Counted from the first letter of the stretch, positions 1 to 9,034 are shown. The stretch is DNA of 64,000 nucleotides from Sutcliffiella sp. FSL R7-0096 (GCF_038595065.1 NZ_CP152003.1:414001-478000); one strand, 5' to 3'. Numbers and translations are program-made. The notes: generated by a model not told the origin, from the sequence alone.

Positions 1-1
1 A

Positions 2-808
2 AGACAGACGATGGCGCCCTTTGATATTGGTTTTAAGGCACTTGCCGCTAACATCAGTGATGTGGCAGCGATGGGTGGATACCCGATGTATTATCTCGTT
101 TCCATCACCATCCCGAAAAGCTGGAAACCCGATGAGCTGAAGGAAATCTATAACGGCATGAAGCAGCTTGGCGATCAATATGAAATGGATTTGATCGGTG
201 GAGACACGACTTCCGGCAAAACGATGGTGTTAAGTGTTTTTGTTATTGGTAAAGTGGAAAAGGGGAAAAGGCTGCTCCGTTCTAATGCGAAGGAAGGCGA
301 TGTGGTGTTTGTCTCCGGTTCATTGGGCGATTCGGCTGGTGGATTGGATATCCTTTTACATAACAGGCCTGTTGCATATCAAACATTAGTAACGAAGCAT
401 CAACAGCCCAAGCCTCAGGTGGCCTTAGGAAGGATCTTGAGCCGCTATGAGCGTGTTTCCCTAAACGATGTGAGTGACGGCTTGGCAAGTGAGCTTCTGG
501 AGATTGCAGAAGCCAGCCAGGTAGATATTTTGATAAATAAGGAAACAATACCTATAAGTGATGATTTACGGAACTATGATGCGGACAAGGCCTTCAGTTG
601 GGCCATGACTGGCGGGGAAGATTTTGAGTTGGTAGGATCCCTTCCTGCTTCTGATTGGGATTCCTTGCATGAGAAATGTATGGCATCCGGTATACCGATC
701 AGCAAGATCGGTTCCGTCCAGGGTGGTCAGGGACAAGTATTCTTGAAGACGGATGAAGGGCTGCAGAAGCTGAAAAAAGAAGGATATAATCATTTTAATA
801 GAAGTTAG
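2..808 (+). CDS. thiL: Thiamine-monophosphate kinase (5'-truncated by window edge)
   Basis: ThiL phosphorylates thiamine monophosphate to thiamine pyrophosphate in the cytoplasm. Only the C-terminal ~268 residues are visible. The frame is open to the window edge, so the ATG at position 11 is internal (family members are about 325 residues). Visible signatures are FDIGFKALAANISDVAAMGG, the glycine-rich GGDTTSG motif, VSDGLASELLEIA and TGGEDFELVG, all typical of the PurM/ThiL ATP-binding fold. The gene leads into tsaE 12 bp downstream, the usual Bacillus order, and is probably co-transcribed with it. Confidence 0.95.
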   Translation, partial: RQTMAPFDIGFKALAANISDVAAMGGYPMYYLVSITIPKSWKPDELKEIYNGMKQLGDQYEMDLIGGDTTSGKTMVLSVFVIGKVEKGKRLLRSNAKEGDVVFVSGSLGDSAGGLDILLHNRPVAYQTLVTKHQQPKPQVALGRILSRYERVSLNDVSDGLASELLEIAEASQVDILINKETIPISDDLRNYDADKAFSWAMTGGEDFELVGSLPASDWDSLHEKCMASGIPISKIGSVQGGQGQVFLKTDEGLQKLKKEGYNHFNRS

Positions 809-820
809 GAGTAGGATGAT

Positions 821-1276
821 ATGTTGCAAGTGGAGCTTATGACACATTCTGCCGAGGAGACCATGGCAAAGTCCGAGGCGCTAGGAAAATTGATGAGAGG
901 CGGCGAGGTCCTGCTGCTGGAAGGTGATCTTGGCGCAGGGAAGACCACTTTTACAAAAGGGTTGGCAAAAGGGCTTGAGATCAAGAGGAATGTAAACAGT
1001 CCTACCTTCACCATCATCAAGGAATACCAAGGGCGCCTTCCGCTCTACCATATGGATGTGTACCGCTTGGCTGACAGTGAAGAGGACCTTGGATTTGATG
1101 ATTATTTTGAAGGAGAAGGTGTGACGGTGGTGGAATGGGCACACCTGATCGAGGAATTTTTACCGAATGAGCGGTTGGAAATCTATATCTATCACCATGG
1201 GGACGATGAACGGAAGCTCGTGCTCACGCCAAAAGGGGAAAGATATGAAGCTATTTGTAAGGAGTTAATGGAATGA
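821..1276 (+). CDS. tsaE: tRNA t6A biosynthesis ATPase TsaE
   Basis: TsaE is the small ATPase that works with TsaB and TsaD to put threonylcarbamoyl on A37 of ANN-decoding tRNAs. The 151-residue protein has a clear P-loop GDLGAGKTT at residues 35-43, followed by NSPTFTIIKEY and HMDVYRL, which are diagnostic for the family (B. subtilis YdiB). Its stop overlaps the tsaB start by 4 bp (ATGA), which implies translational coupling. tsaB and tsaD follow in the same operon, so the whole t6A machinery except TsaC is here. Confidence 0.96.
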   Translation: MLQVELMTHSAEETMAKSEALGKLMRGGEVLLLEGDLGAGKTTFTKGLAKGLEIKRNVNSPTFTIIKEYQGRLPLYHMDVYRLADSEEDLGFDDYFEGEGVTVVEWAHLIEEFLPNERLEIYIYHHGDDERKLVLTPKGERYEAICKELME

Positions 1277-1968
1277 CGAAAGTATTAGCAATCGATACAT
1301 CCACCTATGTGTTAGGGGTAGCAATTGTCGAGGAAGATAAAGTAATTGGGGAACTGGTGACAAATGTGAAAAAGAACCACTCGCTGCGAGCAATGCCTGC
1401 AGTAGAGAAGCTTATGCAGGATTGTGATGTGAAACCTGCAGATCTTGAGCGGATTGTGGTGGGAAAAGGGCCAGGATCTTATACGGGAGTCAGGATCGGT
1501 GTGACGCTTGCGAAGACGTTGGCTTGGTCGTTGAAGATTCCGCTTGTTGGGATTTCCAGCTTGGAGCTTGTGGCAGCGAATGGCCGTTATTTTCAAGGAA
1601 GTATCTGTGCCTTGCAAGACGCAAGACGTGGTCAGGTGTATACGGGGCTTTATCGTTTCCAAGAGGACGAGCTGATCACGGAGATGGAGGACGTGAACAT
1701 CCTGATGGTAGACTGGCTGCAGGCGTTAAAAGAAAGACAAGAGCCGGTATTGTTCATCGGGAATGACGTGCACCTTCATAAGGAAACCATCATAGAGTAC
1801 CTTGGGGAACTGGCTCATTTTGCTCAGGTCAGCGAAAATAACCCAAGACCTAGTGAGCTGGCTTTTCTTGGCTTGAAAAGGGAGGCAGAAGATGCCCATT
1901 CCTTCGTGCCGAACTATACAAGGCTTGCAGAAGCAGAGGCGAAATGGCTGGAAAGTAAAGAAAAATAG
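1273..1968 (+). CDS. tsaB: tRNA t6A complex subunit TsaB
   Basis: TsaB is the inactive ASKHA-fold partner that scaffolds TsaD and TsaE in threonylcarbamoyl-adenosine synthesis. The N-terminus (LAIDTSTYVLGVAIVE) and the GKGPGSYTGVRIGVT segment are hallmark glycoprotease-family motifs. The HxxxH metal site of TsaD is absent, as expected for TsaB. The 231-residue length fits the family. It overlaps tsaE by 4 bp and lies 9 bp before the preferred rimI start. Confidence 0.96.
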   Translation: MTKVLAIDTSTYVLGVAIVEEDKVIGELVTNVKKNHSLRAMPAVEKLMQDCDVKPADLERIVVGKGPGSYTGVRIGVTLAKTLAWSLKIPLVGISSLELVAANGRYFQGSICALQDARRGQVYTGLYRFQEDELITEMEDVNILMVDWLQALKERQEPVLFIGNDVHLHKETIIEYLGELAHFAQVSENNPRPSELAFLGLKREAEDAHSFVPNYTRLAEAEAKWLESKEK

Positions 1969-1977
1969 GTGAGCGGA

Positions 1978-2427
1978 ATGAATACAATGATAGGAATCTC
2001 AAAAATGACGGTTTATGATATTGAAGGGGTACATCGGGTGGAGCTTCATTCTTTTGCCACACCATGGACAAAGGATGCCTTCTATTATGAACTGACCAAC
2101 AATCCCTATGCCCATTACCTCGTGATGAAAGAAGCCGAACGGGTAATCGGCTATTGTGGGATCTGGATTGTCATGGGGGAAGCGCAAATTACCAATATCG
2201 CTGTAGACCCAGCATGCAGGGGACGAAAACTTGGCGATCTTTTACTCGGAAAAGCAATGGAATATTGTAAAATGGTCGGAGCCACCACCGTTTCGCTGGA
2301 AGTGAGGGTTTCGAATGTAGTGGCACAGTCGCTCTATCGCAAACACGGCTTCCAAAACGGAGGCATCCGAAAAAAATACTATGTGGATAATAACGAAGAT
2401 GCACTAGTGATGTGGGTGAATATATGA
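1978..2427 (+). CDS. rimI: Ribosomal protein bS18 alanine N-acetyltransferase RimI
   Basis: This is a GNAT-fold acetyltransferase that, in the family, acetylates the N-terminus of ribosomal protein S18. Signatures are the [11 protein letters not shown] motif, [17 protein letters not shown] and the acetyl-CoA loop around [10 protein letters not shown], then [20 protein letters not shown]. An upstream GTG at 1969 is in frame, but it lies inside the AGGTGAG ribosome binding site (1967-1973). The ATG at 1978 is therefore the better start (149 residues). The stop overlaps the tsaD ATG at 2424 (ATGA). Confidence 0.93.
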   Translation: MNTMIGISKMTVYDIEGVHRVELHSFATPWTKDAFYYELTNNPYAHYLVMKEAERVIGYCGIWIVMGEAQITNIAVDPACRGRKLGDLLLGKAMEYCKMVGATTVSLEVRVSNVVAQSLYRKHGFQNGGIRKKYYVDNNEDALVMWVNI

Positions 2428-3458
2428 AAACAATCGATGAAAAAGACGAACTTATATTAGGGATTGAAACGAGCTGTGATGAGACGGCGGTGGCGATAAT
2501 TAAGAATGGAAAAGAGATCGTGGCAAATATCGTTTCCTCGCAAATAGAGAGCCATCAACGTTTTGGCGGGGTTGTGCCGGAAATCGCTTCACGTCATCAT
2601 GTCGAGCAGATGACAGTGGTATTAGAGGAAGCATTGGAACAGGGCGGTGTGACCATGGCAGACTTAGATGCCATCGCAGTGACAGAAGGACCGGGACTTG
2701 TTGGTGCGCTGTTGATTGGTGTGAATGCAGCGAAGGCGCTGGCGTTCGCTCACCAGAAGCCACTCGTCGGGGTTCATCACATTGCAGGCCATATCTATGC
2801 CAACCAACTTGTGGCAGACCTTGACTTCCCGTTGCTTGCGCTTGTGGTGTCAGGTGGACATACAGAGCTTGTGTACATGAAAGAGCACGGTTCCTTTGAG
2901 GTAATCGGGGAAACGCGTGATGACGCCGTTGGAGAAGCCTATGACAAGGTTGCGCGCACCCTTCAGCTACCTTATCCAGGCGGTCCTCACATCGATCGTA
3001 TGGCTGCGGAGGGGTCACCTTCTATCAAGCTGCCAAGAGCGTGGCTGGAAGAGGACTCCTATGATTTCAGTTTCTCAGGATTGAAATCAGCTGTTATCAA
3101 CACGTTACACAATGCCAAGCAAAAGGGGGAAGAAATCATCCCCGAGGATCTTGCGGCAAGCTTTCAGGAAAGCGTGATAGAGGTGTTGGTTGGAAAGACG
3201 ATCCGTGCGATGAAGGAATATGGCGTGAACCAAGTGTTGCTGGCAGGTGGAGTAGCGGCGAACAAGGGCTTGCGTGCGGCCCTGCAGGATGCTGTGGATA
3301 AAGAAGGGAAGAATCTGGTGATTCCACCATTATCCCTGTGTACGGACAACGCTGCCATGATAGCAACGGCAGGTAGTGTGATGTATAGACTAGGAAAGCG
3401 ATCTGGAATGGACTTGAATGCCAATCCGGGTTTGGATATTGAGAAGCCTTTTAACTGA
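2424..3458 (+). CDS. tsaD: tRNA N6-adenosine threonylcarbamoyltransferase TsaD
   Basis: TsaD transfers the threonylcarbamoyl group from its AMP adduct to A37 of tRNA and is the catalytic subunit of the t6A complex (formerly Gcp/YdiE). Motifs are [35 protein letters not shown] and the metal-binding H119xxxH123 in [12 protein letters not shown], plus [10 protein letters not shown] and the C-terminal [15 protein letters not shown] at 2412 is also in frame, but the ATG at 2424 overlaps the rimI stop as ATGA and matches the family N-terminus (344 residues). It ends the operon, with a terminator overlapping its last codons. Confidence 0.96.
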   Translation: MKTIDEKDELILGIETSCDETAVAIIKNGKEIVANIVSSQIESHQRFGGVVPEIASRHHVEQMTVVLEEALEQGGVTMADLDAIAVTEGPGLVGALLIGVNAAKALAFAHQKPLVGVHHIAGHIYANQLVADLDFPLLALVVSGGHTELVYMKEHGSFEVIGETRDDAVGEAYDKVARTLQLPYPGGPHIDRMAAEGSPSIKLPRAWLEEDSYDFSFSGLKSAVINTLHNAKQKGEEIIPEDLAASFQESVIEVLVGKTIRAMKEYGVNQVLLAGGVAANKGLRAALQDAVDKEGKNLVIPPLSLCTDNAAMIATAGSVMYRLGKRSGMDLNANPGLDIEKPFN

Positions 3459-3486
3459 CTTTGTGCAGTTGGAAGGCTTTTTTTGT
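3443..3486 (+). terminator. Rho-independent terminator of the thiL-tsaD operon
   Basis: The segment AAGCCTTTTAACTG pairs with CAGTTGGAAGGCTT (one bulge or mismatch) and is followed by a run of T. The stem starts inside the last codons of tsaD and includes its stop region. Confidence 0.8.
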
Positions 3487-3524
3487 GCTTGCGTTTGAAG
3501 GGGGGTTATGTGCAATGGAAAGTG

Positions 3525-3698
3525 TTATCCACACAACTGTGGATTAAATGTGGATATTTACCCAAATATCCACTAAAATAAACCTCCGAAATGTGAATAA
3601 AAAGTGTGGATAACTTTGTGTGATTTTGTGGATAGTGTGAATAATTATCTTGATAACTTATAAAACAAGGGTGGATATGTGCATAAACCTGTGGGTAA
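3525..3698. promoter_or_regulatory. DnaA-box cluster downstream of tsaD
   Basis: Two perfect DnaA boxes are present: TTATCCACA at 3525-3533 and its complement TGTGGATAA at 3605-3613. Seven or more one-mismatch boxes surround them: TGTGGATTA 3538, TGTGGATAT 3549, TGTGAATAA 3592, TGTGGATAG 3627, TGTGAATAA 3636, TGTGCATAA 3678 and TGTGGGTAA 3690. Looser two-mismatch copies lie at 3566, 3670 and 3767. Apart from the one at 3525 and the loose 3566 copy, the boxes point the same way. From memory, B. subtilis has one of its oriC-distal DnaA-binding clusters in the same gcp(tsaD)-ydiF interval, so this is probably a conserved DnaA-titration or replication-control locus. Apart from the promoter at 3817, the rest of the 3487-3917 gap holds nothing else I can name. 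Confidence 0.85.
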
Positions 3699-3816
3699 GT
3701 GGGGCTAATCGACAAGCTTCAGCAAGATACCTTTTTTGTTCGACAAAATGCGCGTGAGGAAGAAAACGGGGATAACTTATGAGAATATTTCCTCTTGGAA
3801 AAATTTCTAAATACCA

Positions 3817-3845
3817 TTGACTTCCAACTCTTTTACTTATATAGT
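3817..3845 (+). promoter_or_regulatory. Sigma-A promoter of the GntR-ABC operon
   Basis: TTGACT (-35, 3817-3822) and TATAGT (-10, 3840-3845) are separated by exactly 17 bp and lie about 70 bp upstream of the regulator start. Confidence 0.75.
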
Positions 3846-3864
3846 TAGTTACATAAGTAATTAA
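3845..3864. promoter_or_regulatory. Candidate operator of the GntR/YtrA-type regulator
   Basis: The imperfect inverted repeat TTAGTTAC-N4-GTAATTAA begins on the last base of the -10 box and covers the expected transcription start. This is a position suited to autorepression by the adjacent regulator. Confidence 0.55.
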
Positions 3865-3917
3865 CCAAATAACAAGCACCGCTAATATAAAACAAGTAAA
3901 TCAAAGTAGGTGAATAC

Positions 3918-4286
3918 GTGGAATTTAATCTTAATAGTGATATACCCATTTTCCAGCAGGTGGCCGAACTGATCGAGAGCGGCATCTTAGAAGGCAGCAT
4001 GCAGGAGGGGGAGCGGGTGCCATCCACTAACGAATTTGCGAAATACTATCAGATCAACCCAGCAACAGCAGCTAAGGGAATCAATCAGTTGGTAGATCAG
4101 GAAATCTTATTTAAGAAAAGAGGGGTCGGAATGTTTGTTGCAGAGGGAGCTAAGGAAATCATCCTTACAAAAAGGAAAGCGGCATTTTTCAAAGACTTTA
4201 TCGTTCCTTTAAAAAAGGAAGCGGGGAAGCTTGGGATCAGTGAAGAGGAATTGACTGACTTTATACGCAAGGGGGAAGGGCAATGA
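3918..4286 (+). CDS. GntR family (YtrA-type) transcriptional regulator
   Basis: This 122-residue protein is essentially a winged-helix DNA-binding domain with a short tail, as in the YtrA subfamily that represses ABC-transporter operons. The motif PIFQQVAELIESGILEG...RVPSTNEFAKYYQINPATAAKGINQL is the canonical GntR HTH. The start is GTG with AAAGTAGGTG upstream. Its last codons overlap the ABC ATPase start (ATGA at 4283), so the genes are coupled. It probably represses this operon through the dyad overlapping the promoter. The effector is unknown; cell-wall antibiotics are a family precedent. Confidence 0.9.
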   Translation: MEFNLNSDIPIFQQVAELIESGILEGSMQEGERVPSTNEFAKYYQINPATAAKGINQLVDQEILFKKRGVGMFVAEGAKEIILTKRKAAFFKDFIVPLKKEAGKLGISEEELTDFIRKGEGQ

Positions 4287-5164
4287 GAGTAGAGCTGAGA
4301 AACGTGTCTAAAAACTTTGGCGTGAAAAAAGCAGTGGATGACCTGACGCTTACGCTAGAAGAAAACAAAATCTACGGTCTGCTTGGACGGAATGGGGCTG
4401 GTAAAACCACATTGATGCAGCTACTGGCAGGGCATGCGCTTCCTTCGTCTGGAGAAATTCTTATAAATGGTCAGAATCCATTTAACAACAGGCAGATCAC
4501 GAAAGACATTTGTTTGGTAAACGAGAGCAATAACTTCATCAAGCGCTTAAAAATCAAGGATATCCTGAAAGTGGCGTCCCTCTTTTACCCTAACTGGTCC
4601 TGGGACACAGCTAATGCGTTGCTCACAACCTTCAACCTGGACCCCTCCCTCAAAACGAAAGGCTTATCCAAAGGGATGGAATCCTCGCTTGGCATTACCA
4701 TCGGGCTTGCCAGCAGGGCGAAAATCACCATCCTAGATGAACCGTATATCGGACTTGATGCAGCAGCCAGGTTTAAGTTCTATGAAGTGCTGTTAGAGGA
4801 ATATGAGGAATATCCGCGAACCATCATCTTATCCACTCATCTGATCGACGAAGTGAGCAACTTATTCGAAGAAGTAATCTTATTGAGGAGCGGGGAAGTG
4901 GTTTTCCACAAGTCCACAGAAGAACTTATGGACTCAAGCATAACGGTATCGGGAAAAAGGGAAGCGGTAGATGAATTCGCTCAAGGCAAGCGAGTATTGC
5001 ATGAGTCGGTACTTGCAGGAAGGAAGACCGCAACGTTGTTTGGCGAAAGGCTGACAGTGGAAGAAGCGGCTGCTCATAACCTGGATGCAGATCGCAGCTC
5101 CATTCAACAATTAATGGTGTATATGACAGAAGAAGAGTCGAAAGGAGGCCAAAAGCATGCTTAA
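4283..5164 (+). CDS. ABC transporter ATP-binding protein
   Basis: The 293-residue ATPase has Walker A GRNGAGKTT, signature LSKGMESSLGI (a degenerate LSGGQ common in this subgroup), Walker B ITILDEPYIGLD and the switch histidine in ILSTHLIDE. It pairs with the permease gene that begins 8 bp before its stop. It is most like the ATPases of YtrB/BcrA-type exporters controlled by GntR repressors. The substrate cannot be read from the sequence. Confidence 0.9.
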   Translation: MRVELRNVSKNFGVKKAVDDLTLTLEENKIYGLLGRNGAGKTTLMQLLAGHALPSSGEILINGQNPFNNRQITKDICLVNESNNFIKRLKIKDILKVASLFYPNWSWDTANALLTTFNLDPSLKTKGLSKGMESSLGITIGLASRAKITILDEPYIGLDAAARFKFYEVLLEEYEEYPRTIILSTHLIDEVSNLFEEVILLRSGEVVFHKSTEELMDSSITVSGKREAVDEFAQGKRVLHESVLAGRKTATLFGERLTVEEAAAHNLDADRSSIQQLMVYMTEEESKGGQKHA

Positions 5165-5858
5165 CGAAATGAAAGCAGTACTTTACTATTTAGCAGTGGA
5201 TATTCGCTACTCGTTCATGGTGTTCTGGTCCATCCTGATTCTCAGTCTGACCGCCATGTTCATCATTGTGCTTTCGTTTGATACACGAATGATTGTGACG
5301 ACCAGCATGGCCATCTATATTTTCTGCGGAATCACGGGCTTTTTAACGACAAAAGAGACGTTCCCTTACTGCATCAAGTTTGGTGCGACGAGAACGCAAT
5401 ACTTGCTCAGCGTCCTCATTTATTGCGCGGGGGTGGCAGCGGTGTTTTCCATCGTCCACGTCTTCGTCCAAGGAATCTTCAATAGCCTGGTGCAAGCCAG
5501 CACAAGTGGGCGATTTTTAACCTACCACACCGTGCAGGCCACGACGCTTGCGAACACATGGTATAACCAACTTCTAGTTGATCTGACCATCTGTTTCCTA
5601 TTATTATCACTTGGCTTCCTTTTAGGCTCCACCTTCTATCGATTTGGCCTCATTGGAGGTTTTGGAACATTGGCAGCGTTGGCTATTATCATCATCCTGC
5701 CATATACAAGGTCCTTCCTTATAGATGTTTTGGTAAATATGGAAGGGTGGAAGCTTGGGGTTAATTTTCTGATGCTGGTGGGAGTTGCCTTATTGGCGTA
5801 CCTGCCGAACTGGGGCATGCTTAGAAAAGCGTCCACTGTGCCTGGGGCAACAAGGTAG
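5157..5858 (+). CDS. ABC transporter permease (about six membrane segments)
   Basis: This 233-residue, highly hydrophobic protein has about six predicted membrane spans, roughly at residues 18-42, 45-65, 82-108, 135-160, 165-185 and 200-220. It carries no recognisable enzymatic motif. It has a strong AAAGGAGG site at 5141-5148 inside the ATPase gene and overlaps it by 8 bp. It is the only permease in the cassette, so a homodimer with the ATPase is the likely arrangement. The cassette sits between tsaD and ydiF, which are close neighbours in B. subtilis. Confidence 0.85.
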   Translation: MLNEMKAVLYYLAVDIRYSFMVFWSILILSLTAMFIIVLSFDTRMIVTTSMAIYIFCGITGFLTTKETFPYCIKFGATRTQYLLSVLIYCAGVAAVFSIVHVFVQGIFNSLVQASTSGRFLTYHTVQATTLANTWYNQLLVDLTICFLLLSLGFLLGSTFYRFGLIGGFGTLAALAIIIILPYTRSFLIDVLVNMEGWKLGVNFLMLVGVALLAYLPNWGMLRKASTVPGATR

Positions 5859-5870
5859 TTATTGCTAACA

Positions 5871-5904
5871 AAAAGAGGAAAGGGATTTACCCCCTTCCTC
5901 TTTT
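5871..5904. terminator. Bidirectional terminator between the ABC operon and the small membrane protein
   Basis: AAAAGAGGAAAGGG pairs with CCCCTTCCTCTTTT (one mismatch) around a short loop. It gives U-tracts on both strands and overlaps the 3' end of the reverse gene. Confidence 0.75.
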
Positions 5905-6075
5905 CTGTTTCTTCTGGAAAAACAAATAATAAATTCCTAGTCCTAGTCCCGCAAAATTGATAGCCAGCATCACGAAAAAGTAAGCTTCAACCGGGCCGGT
6001 AAAGATATAGTACAAGTATCTGATTGTATTGATAATAATGACAAGCAATAAAATGACTGAAAAAGTCTTATTCAT
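5887..6075 (-). CDS. Small two-span membrane protein, unknown function
   Basis: This 62-residue protein has two hydrophobic helices (residues ~5-27 and ~33-53) and a positively charged tail (FFQKKQKRGRG). A GGGGGA-rich site precedes the start. It lies just downstream of ydiF on the same strand (18 bp gap), so it may be co-transcribed with it. I recognise no family, and its function cannot be inferred. Confidence 0.6.
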   Translation of the reverse strand: MNKTFSVILLLVIIINTIRYLYYIFTGPVEAYFFVMLAINFAGLGLGIYYLFFQKKQKRGRG

Positions 6076-6093
6076 CCAATCCCCCTAGCAAAC

Positions 6094-8034
6094 TTAGACA
6101 AGCTCTTCCCATTCCTCCATCAAGGCAAGAAGCCTCTCCTGAAATGCTTCGTTCGCGGTGTTCAGCTCGAGCACTTTTTCATGATCCTGATAGACCTCGG
6201 GCAGACAGAGTTCGCTTTCGTTATGCTCGATTTTCTGTTCCAGCTCTTCCATCTCTTTTTCGATCTCTTCAACGCGGCGTTTACGCTGGCGTTCGAGACG
6301 CTTTGCTTCTTTTTCCTGTTCGTAACTCATTTTTTCTGGCGCCTCAGTAGCTACGGCCGAAGTGACCTTAGAACCTTTTGAACTCCCAGCCTCTGCTTCT
6401 AAACGCTCAAGCTCCAACGCCTCTTCTTTTTTCTCCACATAATAGTCGTAGTCGCCGAGGTACTCTGTCGCACCAATCGTACTCAACTCATACACTTTCG
6501 TCGCCAAGCGGTTGATGAAATAACGGTCATGGGAAACAAAAAGGATGGTTCCAGGATAATCGATAAGGGCATTCTCCAGGATTTCCTTGCTGTCCAGGTC
6601 CAAGTGGTTGGTAGGCTCGTCCAGGATCAGGACATTGGATCGTTCCATCATCAGTTTGGAAAGGGCAAGCCGCGCCTTTTCGCCTCCGCTCAATGTGGAT
6701 ACAGGCTTCAGCACGTCATCACCGGAAAATAAAAAGTTTCCTAGAACGGTCCGTATCTCCTTCTCCATCTTCTGAGGATATTCATCCCAAAGTTCTGCTA
6801 AGACCGTCTTATTGGAGGTAAGGTCTGCCTGTTGCTGATCGTAGTAGCTGATCGACACATTCGCTCCAAAGGAGAAAGTTCCCTCAAGCGGCTTTAATTT
6901 CCCAACAAGCGTCTTAAGTAAGGTCGATTTCCCGATTCCGTTAGGCCCAACAAGTGCGACACTGTCGCCTCGGCTCATCGAAAAGTCGACATGACGGAAG
7001 ACGGGAGTCGTATCATAGGAAACCGCTAGATCTCTTGCTTTAAGGACATCATTTCCGCTTTGGCGGTCAATGTCGAACATAATGGAGGCAGATTTCTCAT
7101 CGCCTTTCGGGCGGTCCATCACGTCCATTTTCTCCAGCTGCTTACGACGGCTTTGGGCACGCTTGGTAGTAGAAGCACGCGCAAGGTTCTTTGCCACAAA
7201 ATCTTGCAGCTTGGCGATCTCGTCCTGCTGCTTTTCAAACATTTTCATCTCGCGCTCATATTGTTCAGCCTTCTGCTCTAGATACTTACTATAGTTCCCA
7301 ATGAACTTAGCGGATTGCTTACGCGAAATTTCATACACAATGTTCACGACCTTGTCCAAGAAATAGCGGTCATGGGAAACGATTAGCAACGCACCAGGGT
7401 AGCCTTGAAGGTAGTTCTCCAGCCACGATAGCGTATCGATGTCCAAATGGTTGGTCGGCTCATCGAGGATGAGGAGGTCTGGCTTGGTTAAAAGTAATTT
7501 TGCCAGCGCCAGGCGGGTCCGTTGTCCACCGCTTAACGTTTCAATGGGCGTTTCGTAATCGTATTCGGAAAATCGCAGGCCGTGCAGGACGGAGCGGATG
7601 TCGGCTTCGTACTGAAAGCCGCCCTGTTGCTTGAATGCTTCCTGGACCTCGTCGTATTCTTTGAGGATGCGAGCATAAACGACTTCATCTTCAAAGTAAG
7701 CGGGATCGCCCATTTTTGCCTCAAGTGTGCGCATCTGGGTTTCGAGTTCGCGAAGGCCGGAGAATACTGTCAGCATCTCGTTCCAGATCGAGCGCTCAGT
7801 CTGTAAGCCGGTGTCCTGTGCGAGATAGCCGATCGACACACCTTTAGGTTTAATCAAGTCTCCTGAATCAAAGGACAACTGATTGGATATGATTTTTAAT
7901 AGGGTGGATTTACCGGCCCCATTACGCCCCACAAGGGCAATACGATCTTTCGATTGTACTTCTAGTTTTATATTCGATAAAATAAGGTCAGCGCCGAAAT
8001 ATTTGGTCAACTGATTTACCTGTAAAATAATCAT
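6094..8034 (-). CDS. ydiF: ABC-F family ATPase YdiF
   Basis: This is a soluble ABC-F protein with two ATPase domains and no membrane segment; family members act on ribosomes. Walker A motifs are GRNGAGKST and GPNGIGKST, signatures LSGGQRTRLALAK and LSGGEKARLALSK, and both Walker B motifs end in LILDEPTNHLD. Between the domains is the P-site-tRNA-interacting linker (YLEQKAEQYEREMKMFEKQQ region), and the C-terminus is a charged coiled coil. The annotated GTG at 8043 lies inside the GAGGTG ribosome site, so ATG at 8034 (6-nt spacing) or 8037 is preferred. B. subtilis has moaC next; it is absent here. Confidence 0.92.
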   Translation of the reverse strand: MIILQVNQLTKYFGADLILSNIKLEVQSKDRIALVGRNGAGKSTLLKIISNQLSFDSGDLIKPKGVSIGYLAQDTGLQTERSIWNEMLTVFSGLRELETQMRTLEAKMGDPAYFEDEVVYARILKEYDEVQEAFKQQGGFQYEADIRSVLHGLRFSEYDYETPIETLSGGQRTRLALAKLLLTKPDLLILDEPTNHLDIDTLSWLENYLQGYPGALLIVSHDRYFLDKVVNIVYEISRKQSAKFIGNYSKYLEQKAEQYEREMKMFEKQQDEIAKLQDFVAKNLARASTTKRAQSRRKQLEKMDVMDRPKGDEKSASIMFDIDRQSGNDVLKARDLAVSYDTTPVFRHVDFSMSRGDSVALVGPNGIGKSTLLKTLVGKLKPLEGTFSFGANVSISYYDQQQADLTSNKTVLAELWDEYPQKMEKEIRTVLGNFLFSGDDVLKPVSTLSGGEKARLALSKLMMERSNVLILDEPTNHLDLDSKEILENALIDYPGTILFVSHDRYFINRLATKVYELSTIGATEYLGDYDYYVEKKEEALELERLEAEAGSSKGSKVTSAVATEAPEKMSYEQEKEAKRLERQRKRRVEEIEKEMEELEQKIEHNESELCLPEVYQDHEKVLELNTANEAFQERLLALMEEWEELV

Positions 8035-8119
8035 CATCTTCACCTCGAGTAATTCTAGGTTAAGTGTATCTTTCTTTGGGGTTTACATCAAGATTTTGGG
8101 TATTTCTCGTTTACTTTCT

Positions 8120-8244
8120 GTTGATTTCCGTTCCAGGTGTTCGCTTATCCTAAGGGCGCTGCTTGAGCCTCCTCACAACGCTTCAGGGGTCTCAACCTAC
8201 CGCTAACCTCCCGTAGGGGTCTCACACCTTGCACTCCAATCAAC
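8120..8244 (-). repeat. 125-bp palindromic repeat, copy A
   Basis: The segment is bounded by GTTGAT and ATCAAC. Read on the minus strand it aligns along its whole length with copies at 12135-12259 and 40524-40649, sharing blocks such as GGGAGG, TTGAGACCCC, GAGGAGGCTC and GCGAACACCTG. It occupies most of the divergent ydiF-rex spacer. It is GC-rich and self-complementary, and I see no convincing reading frame. Confidence 0.8.
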
Positions 8245-8352
8245 AGAAGGTGACTGTAATGACTTCATATTTAATATAGACATAGAAATGTAATCGTTTT
8301 CGTTCCGTGGTAGAATAGAGGAGCAAACAGGTTCGACAAATGGGGGAGTACA

Positions 8353-8991
8353 ATGAATAACGAACAACTGAAAATTCCACAAGCAACAGCTAAGCGCCTG
8401 CCGCTGTATTATCGTTTCATCCAGAACTTGCACTCGTCCGGCAAGCAACGCGTATCATCCGCAGAGCTGAGTGAAGCGGTCAAGGTCGATAGTGCGACGA
8501 TCCGCCGGGACTTCAGCTACTTCGGTGCACTGGGGAAAAAGGGATATGGATATAATGTTCAATATTTGTTAACTTTTTTCAGGAAAACGCTCGACCAAGA
8601 TGAATTGACATATGTTACTCTAATAGGTGTAGGTAATTTAGGAACCGCCTTCCTACATTATAATTTTATGAAAAACAATAATACGAAAATAGTGATGGCC
8701 TTTGATGTGGACGAGTCCAAGATCGGCTCGGAAATCGGGGGAGTCCCTGTTTATCATTTAGACGATATTGAAGAACAAATGCCTGAGAATGTAACGGTAG
8801 CCATCTTGACGGTTCCGGCTCCGGTAGCACAGCCAATAGCGGATAGACTAGTAGAAAAGGGCGTAAAGGGCATACTGAACTTTACACCGGCACGTATCAA
8901 TGTACCGGAAGAGATTCGCATCCATCATATCGATTTGGCGGTGGAACTGCAGTCATTGGTATATTTTCTCAAGCACTATCCAAGCGAGTGA
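8353..8991 (+). CDS. rex: Redox-sensing transcriptional repressor Rex
   Basis: Rex senses the NADH/NAD+ ratio and represses fermentation and respiration genes when NADH is low. The N-terminal winged helix ([34 protein letters not shown], residues ~36-70) is followed by a Rossmann domain with GVGNLG at 92-97 and a C-terminal swap helix ending [14 protein letters not shown]. The 212-residue length is normal. The start is ATG after a GGGGGAG site. The tatA-tatC pair follows, as in B. subtilis (ydiH-ydiI-ydiJ). Confidence 0.96.
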   Translation: MNNEQLKIPQATAKRLPLYYRFIQNLHSSGKQRVSSAELSEAVKVDSATIRRDFSYFGALGKKGYGYNVQYLLTFFRKTLDQDELTYVTLIGVGNLGTAFLHYNFMKNNNTKIVMAFDVDESKIGSEIGGVPVYHLDDIEEQMPENVTVAILTVPAPVAQPIADRLVEKGVKGILNFTPARINVPEEIRIHHIDLAVELQSLVYFLKHYPSE

Positions 8992-9034
8992 AAAAGTAGT
9001 AGAATGAGTATATTTCAAGGAGGTGGCAAACAAT

